Part shown: piece after piece, positions 25,043-33,136 of the stretch
Layout: each line of letters starts with the position of its first letter
Numbering within the stretch: the first letter of the stretch is position 1
NCBI GenBank assembly: GCA_009784565.1
Contig: WRBL01000016.1
Location: 1 to 40,704 of the forward strand
DNA: 40,704 nucleotides
Source: Streptosporangiales bacterium
GTDB lineage: Bacteria; Actinomycetota; Actinomycetes; Streptosporangiales; Streptosporangiaceae
Reading direction: 5' to 3'
The notes under the pieces: model-generated
Told to the model about the DNA's origin: nothing
What the model saw: the letters and a program-made list of their open reading frames with translations, nothing else
Databases searched by the model: none
Program-made: the position numbers and the translations under genes

Positions 25043-25396
25043 ATCTGCTGAGCAAACCGCAACCAGGGTCGGTTGTCCACGACATCGCGGGCGTGGCGCG
25101 GAACGGCGCCCGGCCTGTCCAGTTCGTTACTTTCCGGTAACGGGACTAGGCGCAGAGCCGACACGTTGTAACCAAGTGCCGATACACTAAACGAGAAGCA
25201 AGACTTTCTGGCGACACGCCGCCTGCCGCTTCAACGCGCTTTGAGGGGCCCGCCAGGCGGTCGTCAGCCAGTCATAAGCAGGACAGGGCACCTTTTCCCT
25301 GGGCCCGCCATACGACGACCCGGTACGGAATTTCTTTCCCCATCCCTGTCCTCGCCTGGTTTGAAAATCTGGACACCGCTACGGAGGCATCTGAGC
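25043..25396. promoter_or_regulatory. 354-bp divergent region and leader of the GT2 gene
   Basis: No gene is apparent. Towards cobH, a hairpin CGTTAC/GTAACG lies at 25125-25142; with a further GTAAC at 25168-25172 it makes a small cluster of GTNAC motifs. Towards the glycosyltransferase there is a possible -10 TACACT at 25183-25188, which would give a leader of about 200 bases. That leader holds long inverted repeats: CCGCCTG/CAGGCGG near 25220-25260, and AGGACAGGG (25280-25288) with CCCTGTCCT (25344-25352). No known riboswitch class was recognised. GGAGG at 25383-25387 is the ribosome site of the GTG start. Confidence 0.45.
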
Positions 25397-26230
25397 GTGC
25401 AATACAGCAACCCGAGAGACGAGGCGATCGACGCCAAGGCACTGGAGACGCTCGCCAACGTCTACGGTGAGCGGGCGACCAAGCTCCCCCCGGTCGCCCT
25501 GGTGATCGCCGCGTATAACGAGGAGGGCGCCGTCGGCCCGGTGGTCGAGTCCCTTCCTCGTACCGTGTGCGGGCTGCAGGCCGAGGTCATCGTGGTGGCG
25601 GACGGATGCGTCGACGCGACCGCCAAGGAGGCCGACGCGGCCGGTGCCGTCGTCTGCGACTGCGAGGTCAACCGCGGCCAGGGCGCCGCGCTGCGCCTGG
25701 GTTACCGGATCGCCCGCGAAGGCGGCGCCCAGTACATCGCCACGACCGACGCCGACGGACAGTACAACCCGGCGGACATCGCGGACATGGTGCAGCCGCT
25801 CATCGACGGCAAGGCTGACTTCGTCACCGGCTCGCGCCGCCTGGGCAGCCAGGAGACCAACGACCCGATCCGCACGGCCGGGTCTATTTTCTTCGCCAAG
25901 CTGGCCAGCCTCCTGACCGGCCAGCGGATCACTGACACGTCCTTCGGCATGCGCGCCATGAAGGCCGAGGTGACCGGGGCCGTCCAGCTGGAGCAGCCGC
26001 AGTACCAGTCGTCCGAGCTGCTGATCGGCGTCATCACCCACGGCTACCGGGTGCTGGAGGTGCCGGCCACCATCCACAAGCGGACGGTCGGCGAGAGCAA
26101 GAAGGGCTCCAACCCGCTCTACCACCTGCACATCCCGGGCCTGAACAACGTCTTCTACGGCTTCCGCTTCATGCGCGTGGTCGTCGGCACCTGGTGGCGC
26201 GAGAGCCGCCGCCGCCACCGCCCCTCGTAA
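25397..26230 (+). CDS. GT2 glycosyltransferase (dolichyl/polyprenyl-phosphate sugar synthase-like)
   Basis: 277 residues from the GTG at 25397, nine bases after GGAGG. The GT-A fold is clear: VALVIAAYNEEGAVGPVVESLP at the N-terminus, AEVIVVADGCVDAT, the NRGQGAALRLGY motif and TTDADGQYNPADI with the metal-binding DxD, then VTGSRR and the FGMRAM acceptor loop. There is no membrane helix, as in short soluble DPM1-type enzymes, which load a sugar from a nucleotide donor onto polyprenyl phosphate. The gene converges on a GtrA gene. GtrA proteins often work with such enzymes in flipping the lipid-linked sugar, which supports a joint cell-envelope role. Confidence 0.85.
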   Translation: MQYSNPRDEAIDAKALETLANVYGERATKLPPVALVIAAYNEEGAVGPVVESLPRTVCGLQAEVIVVADGCVDATAKEADAAGAVVCDCEVNRGQGAALRLGYRIAREGGAQYIATTDADGQYNPADIADMVQPLIDGKADFVTGSRRLGSQETNDPIRTAGSIFFAKLASLLTGQRITDTSFGMRAMKAEVTGAVQLEQPQYQSSELLIGVITHGYRVLEVPATIHKRTVGESKKGSNPLYHLHIPGLNNVFYGFRFMRVVVGTWWRESRRRHRPS

Positions 26231-26243
26231 GACGCCAGGGCAT

Positions 26244-26283
26244 GAAGAAGCCCCGTCCGGATCGATCCGGACGGGGCTTCTTC
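26244..26283. terminator. perfect 40-bp palindromic bidirectional terminator
   Basis: The arms 26244-26263 and 26264-26283 are exact reverse complements. The stem core is AAGCCCCGTCCGG/CCGGACGGGGCTT and each arm ends in GAAGAAG/CTTCTTC, giving a T-rich exit on both strands. It lies between the convergent GT2 and GtrA genes. Confidence 0.92.
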
Positions 26284-26303
26284 GCGTCTGCCAGTCTCTG
26301 GTC

Positions 26304-26954
26304 TTACTTCTTCTTCTCGGAGAGACGTCCCGGAACCCGCGCCGGCTCCGGGTAAGCGGCGGAGGCGGCGGCGCCGCCGAATCCGCTCTCAGCGGTCACG
26401 CCGTAGGAGGCGGAGGACGGCGCCTCGGCGGGGTGCTGCACGCCCTCTGGCAGGTCGGGACCGGTCGCGGCGGCCCGGGCGGCCGCGGTGCGGTCGGTGA
26501 AGAGCACGTAGTGGAAGATCAGGAAGCGCAGGACGAACGTGACGACGTTAGCGATGAAATAGGCGCCCTCAACGATCAGCACGTGCTTGAAGCCCGAGTG
26601 GACGTGCATCGCGAGCGCCATCTTGTAGCCGAGCTTGGTGGCCAGGCTCAGGACCACGACCACTACGGCCGAGATGACCCAGAAGGGGATGGTCTCGCGC
26701 AGCACGTCCGGCTTGCCCTTGCGCTCCCACGCCCAGCGGCTCAGTACGTAGCTGACGACCGCCCCGCAGAACCAAGAGATGACTGCCGAGACGGTCGAGG
26801 TCATATGGAAAAGCCCGTCGCAAATCGACAGGGCCAGCATGCTCGATCCAAGCGATGCCACCGCGACGCCGACGAAGCGAGTGAACCTCACTCCGACCTT
26901 ACTACGGAGCTTGGTCCACAATTTTACGACAAGCCGATTTTGCGCGAGTGCCAT
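26304..26954 (-). CDS. GtrA family membrane protein
   Basis: 216 residues with four membrane helices (about residues 25-50, 58-78, 90-112 and 130-152), the GtrA fold: FTRFVGVAVASLGSSMLAL, ISWFCGAVVSYVLSRWAW, PFWVISAVVVVVLSL and ANVVTFVLRFLIFHYVLF. A cytoplasmic tail of about 60 residues, rich in Ala/Pro and ending in EKKK, follows. GtrA proteins are linked to translocation or use of polyprenyl-phosphate-linked sugars in cell-surface polysaccharide synthesis. GAGGAA precedes the ATG by a few bases. Its upstream region has a cluster of GTNAC motifs similar to that upstream of the convergent GT2 gene. Confidence 0.88.
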   Translation of the reverse strand: MALAQNRLVVKLWTKLRSKVGVRFTRFVGVAVASLGSSMLALSICDGLFHMTSTVSAVISWFCGAVVSYVLSRWAWERKGKPDVLRETIPFWVISAVVVVVLSLATKLGYKMALAMHVHSGFKHVLIVEGAYFIANVVTFVLRFLIFHYVLFTDRTAAARAAATGPDLPEGVQHPAEAPSSASYGVTAESGFGGAAASAAYPEPARVPGRLSEKKK

Positions 26955-26979
26955 GTAGTTCCTCAGAGAAGAGACCGCT

Positions 26980-27083
26980 GTTACTCAAGTAAACAACACG
27001 AAGCCGCAGGCCAGAGAGTCACCCCGTCGTTACGGGCGGAGAGCGCTGAATTGCTTCGGTTACACGTACTAGTAACACGTTAC
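26980..27083. promoter_or_regulatory. cluster of five GTTAC/GTAAC motifs upstream of gtrA
   Basis: GTTAC occurs at 26980, 27029, 27059 and 27079 and GTAAC at 27072. Two copies extend to a direct repeat GTWACACGT at 27059-27067 and 27072-27080, 13 bases apart. The cluster fills the gap between the polymerase 3' end and the GtrA start. Direct GTNAC repeats recall sites of actinobacterial OmpR-type regulators such as MtrA, but this is inference. Confidence 0.4.
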
Positions 27084-27119
27084 CCCTACTTAGGGATTCC
27101 CGCCGAAAGACTCGCACTC

Positions 27120-30100
27120 TCACGAGAGGGCCTTTCTAACAGAATTAATCCCCCCGGTTTTATAGGTTTCTTCCAGGGCCGACAGGTCCCAGCAGTCCGT
27201 CGCGTTCACCGAAACCGCGGCCGGGCCGACGCCCGCGCGGCGGACTCGCCCCCGCACCGCCAGCAGCCACGACCCGAGCACCCGGGCCGCGCACCGGTCC
27301 GGCACCGACTCGAAAAACGCCAGGTCGACCAGGCCGACCGCGTCATCCAGGGTAGCGAATATGACCCGCTGCCCGCTGCGCACGGGGGGAGTCTGCGCCG
27401 CGACTTTCACCCCGGCGACCAGGACCTCCTCCCCGGTCCGGCACGACGCCAGGTCCGGGGAGCGGACAACTCCCAGGTCGCCGAGGAGATCACGGTAGAA
27501 GTCCAGGACGTGCGCGCTGACGTCGAAGCCGAGGATGTCCAGTTCCGCGGCCACCCGCTCGGCCGGGTCGAGGTCGCGAAGCTGCCCGGCCGGAACCAGG
27601 TCCCCCAGGCCGTCCCCCGCCGTGAACAGCGTGGGTTCGGCGGAACTCCGCGCCTTCCCCCGGTACAGCACCCCGGCCCGCGCCAGCAGGTCCCGCCGCG
27701 TCACCCCGCCCCCACCGTTTGCGTTCGCATTACCGCCTGCGTCTCGGTCGCCGCCTGCGTTCGCATTATCTGTCGCCCCGGCAGCAGAAACTGCGAACTT
27801 AAGCGGGGGGCGGGACGAGGGGCGGGAGTAGAGCTCGTCGAAGGCGCCGGCCAGGACGAGGTTCTCGGTGACGGGGCGGGAGGCCCCGGCCCGTTCGGTG
27901 AAGTCGCGCAGGGACGCGTACGGCTGGCCCTCGGTGATCCGGGCGACCTCGGCGTCGCTCATTCCCCTCACCTCGCGGAGGGAGACGCGGATCGCGCCGG
28001 GGGAAGGAACACCCGTTCCGGCTGCCGCTGGTTCGGTTCTCCACTCGCCGGCGGACGCGTTGATGTCGAGCGGCAGCACCCGGACACCCGACCGGCGGGC
28101 GTCGCCGATGATCACCCGCTTGGGGTACATGCCCGGGTCGTGGGTGAGCACCCCGGCGTAGAAGGCCGCCGGGTAGTGCCGCTTCAGCCAGGCCGACTGG
28201 TAGACGGTGACCGCGAACGCGGCCGCGTGCGCCTTGCAGAACCCGAACGCGCCGAACGCCGCCAGCACCTCCCACACCCTCGTCGTCGTCTCGGGGTCGT
28301 AGCCGTTGCGGGCGGCCTGGGCCCGGAACCAGACCGCGGTCCGCTCCGGGCCGCCCGGCTCCGACAGGGCCCGGCGGACCAGGTCGGCCTCGGGAAGGCC
28401 GCAGCCGGTCATCACGTCGATGATCCGCAGCACCTGCTCGTGGAAGATGACCACTCCCCCGGTGTCCTCCAGGGCCGGCCTCAGGTTCTCGTGCGGGTAG
28501 CGCGGCGCCCGCCGGCCGTGCCGGACCCGCAGGAACGGCGTGATCATGTCCGAGCTGACCGGGCCGGGCCGGAACAGGGAGATGTCCGCGATCAGGTCGG
28601 CCAGGTCGCGCGGGGCGAGTTTCCTCACCAGTTCCCGCTGGCCGGGAGACTCGATCTGGAAGCAGCCGGTCGTCCGCGCCTCCTGGATCATCTCGTAGGT
28701 GTCCGCGTCGCCGGCGGGGATCGCCTCGAGGTCGATGTCGTTGTCCGTGGTCCGCTTGATCTCGGTCAGGGTGTGGGCCATCGCGGACTGCATGCGGACG
28801 CCGAGCACGTCCAGCTTGATCACCCCGGCGATCTCCGCGTCGTCCTTGTCGAGGTGGCTCAGCGGGAAGCCCTCGCCGCTGGGCTGGGTGGCGGTGCGGT
28901 CCAGCAGCGTCGCGTCGGACAGGAGGACGCCGCACGGGTGCATGGCGACGTGCCGGGGCAGTCCGTCCAGCCGTTCGGCGACGCGGAAGAGCTCGCTGAG
29001 CCGGGACTGGCCGAGCCGGCTGTTCCTCAGTTCCGGGAATGTGTCCAGGGCTTTCGTGATGTCTTTCGCGCGGATGTGCGGGAACGCCTTGGCGATGGCG
29101 CCGGTCTCGTCCGGGGTCAGGGACATGGCGGCGGCGGTGTCCCGGATCGCGCTGCGGGCGCGGTAGGTCTCCATCATGGACACGCAGGCCGTGCGCTCTT
29201 CCCCGTAGGCGTCGAAGATGACCTGGTAGGCCTCCAGCCTCCGGGCCGACTCCACGTCGAGGTCGATGTCGGGCAGTGTGGACCGCACCGGGGACAGGAA
29301 CCGCTCCATGAGCAGGCCGTGCTCCAGCGGATCGACCGCGCTGACGCCCAGCAGGTGGTTGACCAGGCTGCCCGCGCCGGAACCGCGGATCGAGCAGCGG
29401 ATGCCCCGCGCCTTGATCCGGTCGGCGATCCCGGCGACCGTGAGGAAGTAGGACGCCATGCCGGTCCTTGCGATGACGTCCAGTTCGCGGTTCATCCGGT
29501 CTTCCGCGGGCTTCCGGGCGGCCGCGCGGCCGCGGGCCCGGCCGAGGGCCTGTTCGCAGCGGGCGCGGAGCACCGCCTGCTCGCGGCCGGGGGCCTGGTG
29601 TTCCGGAAGATGATGACGGCCGATGCCCAGGTCCGCGGCCGGATCGAGGACGCAGCGGGCGGCCAGTTCGGCGGTATCCCCCAGCAGGCGGGCTCCTCGG
29701 TTCCGAACGCCGGCCGCCGCGCCCACGCGCTCCGCGATCGCCGCCATGTCGGCGGCGCCGGCCAGGTAGGCCCGGCCCTCGTGGTCAGCCCGGTACGGGG
29801 CGAGCCTCACCGAGCCGGCCGGCGCCAGGTGCCGGGCCGCGTCAAGCACCTGCGCGGTCACGCCGTCGTCCGGGTCCAGGTAGCGGACCGCATTGGTGAG
29901 AACCGCGGGCACGTGCTCGGCGTCGGCGAGCAACGCCATCCGGGCGGCACGGGAGGTGCCGCCTTCCCGCAGGTGGCCGGTGACCTCGATCACGATCTCG
30001 CAGCAGGCGTGCCAGCTTCGCAGCGTGCTCCTCGCCGCGCCGGGGAACCGGTCGGCCACCGCCCGCCCGACGTCGCTGTCCGGGCCGAGCAGCGCGATGA

Positions 30101-30434
30101 GGCCGTCGGAGTGCCCGGCGACCTGCTGCTTGGTGATGACCTTATCGCCGTTTATTGCTGTTATCAATCGGCAGAGGGAGGCCCAGCCGGCACGGCCGGC
30201 CGCGAGCAGGGTCACCCGGCCCGCCCCGGCCACCGCCAGGTCCGCGCCGAGCAGCGGCTTGATCCCGGCCCGGTCGCAGGCCTGGGCGTGCTTGAACGCC
30301 CCGTGCAGACCGTCCCGGTCAGTCAGCGCGAGGGCGGGCAGGCCCAGCTCCGCCGCCCGGATGGCGAGAGCATCCGGGGTTGCCGTGCCGTAGCGCAGCG
30401 AATACGACGACGCCACATGCAGGTGAGTGAACAT
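27120..30434 (-). CDS. C-family DNA polymerase III alpha subunit, second type (DnaE2-like)
   Basis: 1104 residues. A PHP domain opens the protein (MFTHLHVASSYSLRYG, ALALTDRDGLHGAFK). The polymerase core follows with RCSIRGSGAGSLVNHLLGVS and LPDIDLDVES, which carries the catalytic Asp pair. Next come SLFRPGPVSSDMITPFLR, the helix-hairpin-helix region and a C-terminal OB fold (about 985-1070). Compared with replicative DnaE1 it lacks a tau-binding tail and is shorter, which fits the accessory, error-prone group. A Gly/Asn/Ala low-complexity linker (about 885-905) is encoded by a repeated GCGTTCGCATTA. No imuA or imuB gene is adjacent. A TATATT box lies eight bases before the ATG, suggesting a leaderless mRNA. 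Confidence 0.85.
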   Translation of the reverse strand: MFTHLHVASSYSLRYGTATPDALAIRAAELGLPALALTDRDGLHGAFKHAQACDRAGIKPLLGADLAVAGAGRVTLLAAGRAGWASLCRLITAINGDKVITKQQVAGHSDGLIALLGPDSDVGRAVADRFPGAARSTLRSWHACCEIVIEVTGHLREGGTSRAARMALLADAEHVPAVLTNAVRYLDPDDGVTAQVLDAARHLAPAGSVRLAPYRADHEGRAYLAGAADMAAIAERVGAAAGVRNRGARLLGDTAELAARCVLDPAADLGIGRHHLPEHQAPGREQAVLRARCEQALGRARGRAAARKPAEDRMNRELDVIARTGMASYFLTVAGIADRIKARGIRCSIRGSGAGSLVNHLLGVSAVDPLEHGLLMERFLSPVRSTLPDIDLDVESARRLEAYQVIFDAYGEERTACVSMMETYRARSAIRDTAAAMSLTPDETGAIAKAFPHIRAKDITKALDTFPELRNSRLGQSRLSELFRVAERLDGLPRHVAMHPCGVLLSDATLLDRTATQPSGEGFPLSHLDKDDAEIAGVIKLDVLGVRMQSAMAHTLTEIKRTTDNDIDLEAIPAGDADTYEMIQEARTTGCFQIESPGQRELVRKLAPRDLADLIADISLFRPGPVSSDMITPFLRVRHGRRAPRYPHENLRPALEDTGGVVIFHEQVLRIIDVMTGCGLPEADLVRRALSEPGGPERTAVWFRAQAARNGYDPETTTRVWEVLAAFGAFGFCKAHAAAFAVTVYQSAWLKRHYPAAFYAGVLTHDPGMYPKRVIIGDARRSGVRVLPLDINASAGEWRTEPAAAGTGVPSPGAIRVSLREVRGMSDAEVARITEGQPYASLRDFTERAGASRPVTENLVLAGAFDELYSRPSSRPPLKFAVSAAGATDNANAGGDRDAGGNANANGGGGVTRRDLLARAGVLYRGKARSSAEPTLFTAGDGLGDLVPAGQLRDLDPAERVAAELDILGFDVSAHVLDFYRDLLGDLGVVRSPDLASCRTGEEVLVAGVKVAAQTPPVRSGQRVIFATLDDAVGLVDLAFFESVPDRCAARVLGSWLLAVRGRVRRAGVGPAAVSVNATDCWDLSALEETYKTGGINSVRKALS

Positions 30435-30442
30435 CCATGGTT

Positions 30443-30448
30443 AATATA
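30443..30448 (-). promoter_or_regulatory. -10 element TATATT of a probable leaderless promoter
   Basis: On the minus strand TATATT is followed by eight bases and the ATG at 30434, with no ribosome site. I found neither an actinobacterial LexA box (GAAC-N4-GTTC) nor a good match to the RecA-NDp-type promoter, so DNA-damage control is not supported here. Confidence 0.4.
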
Positions 30449-30534
30449 TTCGAGAAGATCAACGGAAATCCATACCGGGGGAAAATGGTGCCGCATCTGG
30501 ACGGAAACGCCCCGAACCGCCAGGATCAGGCATT

Positions 30535-31497
30535 ATGAGCACCCCCATCCTCCTGGACTGCGACCCGGGCATCGACGACGCGCTGGCGATCGCGTTCGCC
30601 GCCGGGCACCCGGACATCGAACTGGCCGGCATCACCACCGTGGCCGGAAACGTCGGGGTCGGCCAGACCACGGCCAACGCGCTGGCCGTCTCCGAGTTCG
30701 CCGGCGCGCCGTCGGTCCCGGTCACCAGGGGATCCGCCGCTCCCCTGCTGCGGGCGGCGCGGGACGCCCGGGACGTCCACGGCGACAGCGGACTCGGCGG
30801 CGCGGTGCTGCCCCCGCCGTCCCGGGACGCCGAACCCGGCCACGCCGTCGACTACCTCATCGAGACGATCGCGGCCTCCCCCGGCGAGATCACCCTGGTC
30901 GCCACCGGCCCCCTGACCAACATCGCGCTCGCCGTGCGGCGCGAGCCCCGGCTGCCCGGCTGGGTCCGCGACTTCGTCATCATGGGCGGGTCCGCCGGGC
31001 GCGGAAACGTCACCCCCGCCGCCGAGTTCAACATCTGGTCGGACCCGGAGGCGGCGGCCATCACGTTCGGCGCGGGCTGGACCGTCCGCATGATCGGCCT
31101 GGACGTCACGCTCCAGGCCCTGGCCACGCCCCCGGTGCGGGCGCGGATGAGCGAGTTCGGGACGCTCGGCGACACGCTGCTGCTTCCCGCTCTCGCCCAG
31201 TACCACGACTCCGCCGCCGGCGGCGACCCGGCGGTACACGACGTGTGCGCGGTGGCATCGGTGGCGGAGCCCTCCGTGTTCGGCTACACGCCGGCCCGGG
31301 TGGAGGTGGAGACCGCCGGGCGGCTGACGTCCGGCATGACCGTCACCTCCTTCACCGGCTCCGGGCCCGGCACTGGGTCCGGCTCCGGCTCCGGGTCCGG
31401 GCCGAACGCCGAGGTGGCGACCAGCATCGACTCCGGCGCCTTCTGGGACCTGGTGCTGAAGACCTACTCAGGGCTGGCCTCGTCGATGAGCCGCTAG
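30535..31497 (+). CDS. nucleoside hydrolase (inosine/uridine-preferring family)
   Basis: 320 residues. The family signature DCDPGIDDALAI at the N-terminus supplies the calcium-binding aspartates. Further motifs are GITTVAGNVGV with the conserved Asn, TLVATGPLTNIALA, FVIMGGSAGRGNVTPAAEFNIWSDPEA and VHDVCAVA with the catalytic-site His-Asp. The enzyme splits nucleosides into base and ribose. Near residues 280-296 a Gly/Ser repeat (GSGSGSGSG) is inserted before the last strand. It faces the polymerase gene across a 100-base divergent gap and converges on the ATPase gene, their two stop codons lying in one palindrome. Confidence 0.9.
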   Translation: MSTPILLDCDPGIDDALAIAFAAGHPDIELAGITTVAGNVGVGQTTANALAVSEFAGAPSVPVTRGSAAPLLRAARDARDVHGDSGLGGAVLPPPSRDAEPGHAVDYLIETIAASPGEITLVATGPLTNIALAVRREPRLPGWVRDFVIMGGSAGRGNVTPAAEFNIWSDPEAAAITFGAGWTVRMIGLDVTLQALATPPVRARMSEFGTLGDTLLLPALAQYHDSAAGGDPAVHDVCAVASVAEPSVFGYTPARVEVETAGRLTSGMTVTSFTGSGPGTGSGSGSGSGPNAEVATSIDSGAFWDLVLKTYSGLASSMSR

Positions 31498-31513
31498 TGA
31501 CCTGCGTCACTAG
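31494..31513. terminator. palindrome holding both stop codons of two convergent genes
   Basis: CTAGTGAC (31494-31501) and GTCACTAG (31506-31513) form a perfect 8-bp stem with the 4-base loop CTGC. The TAG of the nucleoside hydrolase (31495-31497) and the TAG of the opposite ATPase gene (31510-31512) occupy symmetrical positions in it. Confidence 0.55.
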
Positions 31514-32328
31514 GCGCCGACGCAGAGACGGGCTGCCCGCCGGGGAATCTCCGTCCCCCCGGCGGTGGTCTCGTACGCCTCGACCGTCTGCTCGGTGAGC
31601 TCGGTGAGGTCGCCGTACCCCCACCTCCGGCCGTCCGACCCCGGCGCCCGCAGCCAGGCGACGCCGTCGGCGCACCAGAGCGTGACCCCGCCGCACACCG
31701 ACAGCACCGCCATGTCGGCGGCCCCGTCGTCCGCGCGCACCAGCGTCGGCCCGAACCCCCGCGCCGCCAGGCCGGCTTCCAGCCTGGCCATGGCTTCACC
31801 CGCTGCCGACCAGGTCTCCGGGCTTCCCGGCTGGCGGGGCACCAGGGCGACCGCCGGCTCGGGGGCCGGCTGGGCGAACCAGACCGCCTTGCCCCGGAGA
31901 TGTTCCTCCCCGAGGCGGGCCCGGGTCAGGTGATACCCCCAGTGCCCGCCCGACAGCTCATGCACGACCCCGAGGCCGCGGCCGCTCAGCGCCTCGGACG
32001 ACACCCGGGCGTTCGGTCCGGGCGTCCCGTTCAGCCAGGCCGGGTAGGCGTCGAAGACCTTGCAGACGAGTTCACGGTTCGCGCCGCTGCCCCGCAGGTA
32101 GAGCCATAGCTCTGGATCGCCCTGGGAATCCTCCCCCCGGACGTGCAGAGTGTTGGCGGCTAGTTCGCTGACGATAGTCACGCCATCGTCGATGAGAGAG
32201 GGATTGAGCGCTAGGCCTCCCGCCACACGGCGGTAGGTGCGCCGGGCGATGCCGGCGCAGGTCGGGTCCCCCGGCAGCGGCCATGCTCCGCACCCGCCGT
32301 TCCCGACCGTCCGCAACGCGTCTTCCAT
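31510..32328 (-). CDS. HATPase_c anti-sigma-like ATP-binding regulator (WhiJ/AbaA-locus type)
   Basis: About 272 residues from the ATG at 32328, preceded by GGAGGC ten bases upstream; an ATG at 32355 is possible. Residues 1-145 form a GHKL ATPase of the RsbW/SpoIIAB kind: N-box SELAANTLHV, the KVFDAYP segment at the G1 position and SGRGLGVVHEL at G2. A second part (about 150-272) with VCGGVTLWCADGVAWLR and a predicted beta-rich pattern is not a family I recognise. Such ATPases lie beside Scr1/WhiJ-type regulators and DUF397 proteins in streptomycetes, and both partners follow here within 600-1700 bases on the same strand. Kinase activity and target are unknown. Confidence 0.72.
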   Translation of the reverse strand: MEDALRTVGNGGCGAWPLPGDPTCAGIARRTYRRVAGGLALNPSLIDDGVTIVSELAANTLHVRGEDSQGDPELWLYLRGSGANRELVCKVFDAYPAWLNGTPGPNARVSSEALSGRGLGVVHELSGGHWGYHLTRARLGEEHLRGKAVWFAQPAPEPAVALVPRQPGSPETWSAAGEAMARLEAGLAARGFGPTLVRADDGAADMAVLSVCGGVTLWCADGVAWLRAPGSDGRRWGYGDLTELTEQTVEAYETTAGGTEIPRRAARLCVGA

Positions 32329-32932
32329 AATCGTGACGCCTCCGGCTGTAGCCATCAGGCCGTCAGAGCCCCCCGGTCACGGGCGCGTACTTCTTGCTTT
32401 CCCCATCGCCCCCGCCCCGAAGTCCCCTGTCCGGGCTCCGAGTCCGTAATCTGTGAAGCACAGGTTCTGAGTCATGTGCGTCACTTCACAATACATGCCT
32501 GCACACTATTCCGGAAGCAAATCCCTGCCTTAAAAGGCCCGGCCATCCGCGCAAATCGGATGGACTCCGGCATTAGCCGCATGTCATTGTATGGACGCCG
32601 GGAAAATGCCCATTACAAATGATCTTGATGTCACCTAGGACTACCGAGATACCTAAATTACCCCGCCTCCGGATCTCCGGGCCGGCGCGGGCATCTCCCG
32701 GGGCAGCGCACGTCACGGGGCACTGGGCGCCGGCGCCGCGCCCCGGCCGGCCCTTTCGCCGCTCTCGGGGGGTTGGCCTCAGGCGGCAACCGAGAGTACA
32801 TTCACAGTGGCGCGCCGCACTGACGCGGCCGCCCGGGGCCATGAGACAGGGCTCGAACGACAAGAACCCCCTGGGGGGCAGCCCAGGGGGTTCTTGCGCT
32901 AGTTCGGCGCCCGTCCATTCGGACGGCGGGAG
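32329..32932. promoter_or_regulatory. 604-bp gap between ATPase and DUF397 genes
   Basis: No protein-coding gene is convincing here: open frames on both strands lack family-like sequence. Visible items are a 7-bp inverted repeat TGTGAAG (32452-32458) and CTTCACA (32484-32490), whose half-sites are 32 bases apart, in the likely promoter of the ATPase gene; an AT-richer stretch at 32500-32660; and the strong terminator at 32861-32896. Confidence 0.4.
32861..32896 (-). terminator. 15-bp perfect terminator after the DUF397 gene
   Basis: CAAGAACCCCCTGGG (32861-32875) and CCCAGGGGGTTCTTG (32882-32896) pair perfectly over 15 bp with a 6-base loop. On the minus strand it lies 37 bases after the DUF397 stop, and the arm end TTCTTG gives a short T-rich exit. 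Confidence 0.88.
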
Positions 32933-33133
32933 CTAGACGTCGTAGCGGCCCTTCCGGACGTCGGCCAGGAACGCGGCGAACGCCGCCCGCCTGACGACGT
33001 GCGCGCCGCCCTCCGGTCGCTTGCTGTCACGGACGGCGGCAACATCGCGCAGGTTCGCCGCGACCTCCACGCAGCCGCCGTTGTGCGCGCTGAGGGCGGC
33101 CTTGCGCCAAGTGGCCTGAGACAGGTCGATCAT
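32933..33133 (-). CDS. DUF397 family small protein
   Basis: 66 residues: MIDLSQATWRKAALSAHNGG begins the family's W-R-K-[SA]-x2-S-x4-C pattern, and VRDSKRPEGGAHVVRRAAFAAFLADVRKGRYD is its conserved second half. DUF397 proteins are partners of Scr1/WhiJ-type XRE regulators in actinomycetes. The start is three bases after the XRE stop, so the two are one transcript. Only a weak GGA precedes the ATG, which suggests translation coupled to the upstream gene. Confidence 0.9.
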   Translation of the reverse strand: MIDLSQATWRKAALSAHNGGCVEVAANLRDVAAVRDSKRPEGGAHVVRRAAFAAFLADVRKGRYDV

Positions 33134-33136
33134 GAG

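Noticed and set aside
25043-25180. Cobalamin riboswitch before the cobH-like gene
   Set aside because: No B12-box-like conserved core could be found on the minus strand, and the leader available is short.
30435-30534. SOS (LexA) control of the DnaE2-like polymerase
   Set aside because: No GAAC-N4-GTTC palindrome is present, and the spacing does not fit the RecA-NDp promoter pattern.
26433-31598. A 1721-codon open frame on the plus strand antisense to the DNA polymerase
   Set aside because: It is a GC-rich shadow frame: composition is Arg/Gly/Ala/Val-heavy with no family motif, while the minus strand encodes a full polymerase. The same applies to long open frames opposite ettA/GGDEF (7569-10451) and opposite the prolyl oligopeptidase.
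32573-32863. A 96-codon minus-strand open frame in the gap between the ATPase and DUF397 genes
   Set aside because: Its sequence resembles no family, it has no ribosome site, and it begins inside the terminator hairpin.
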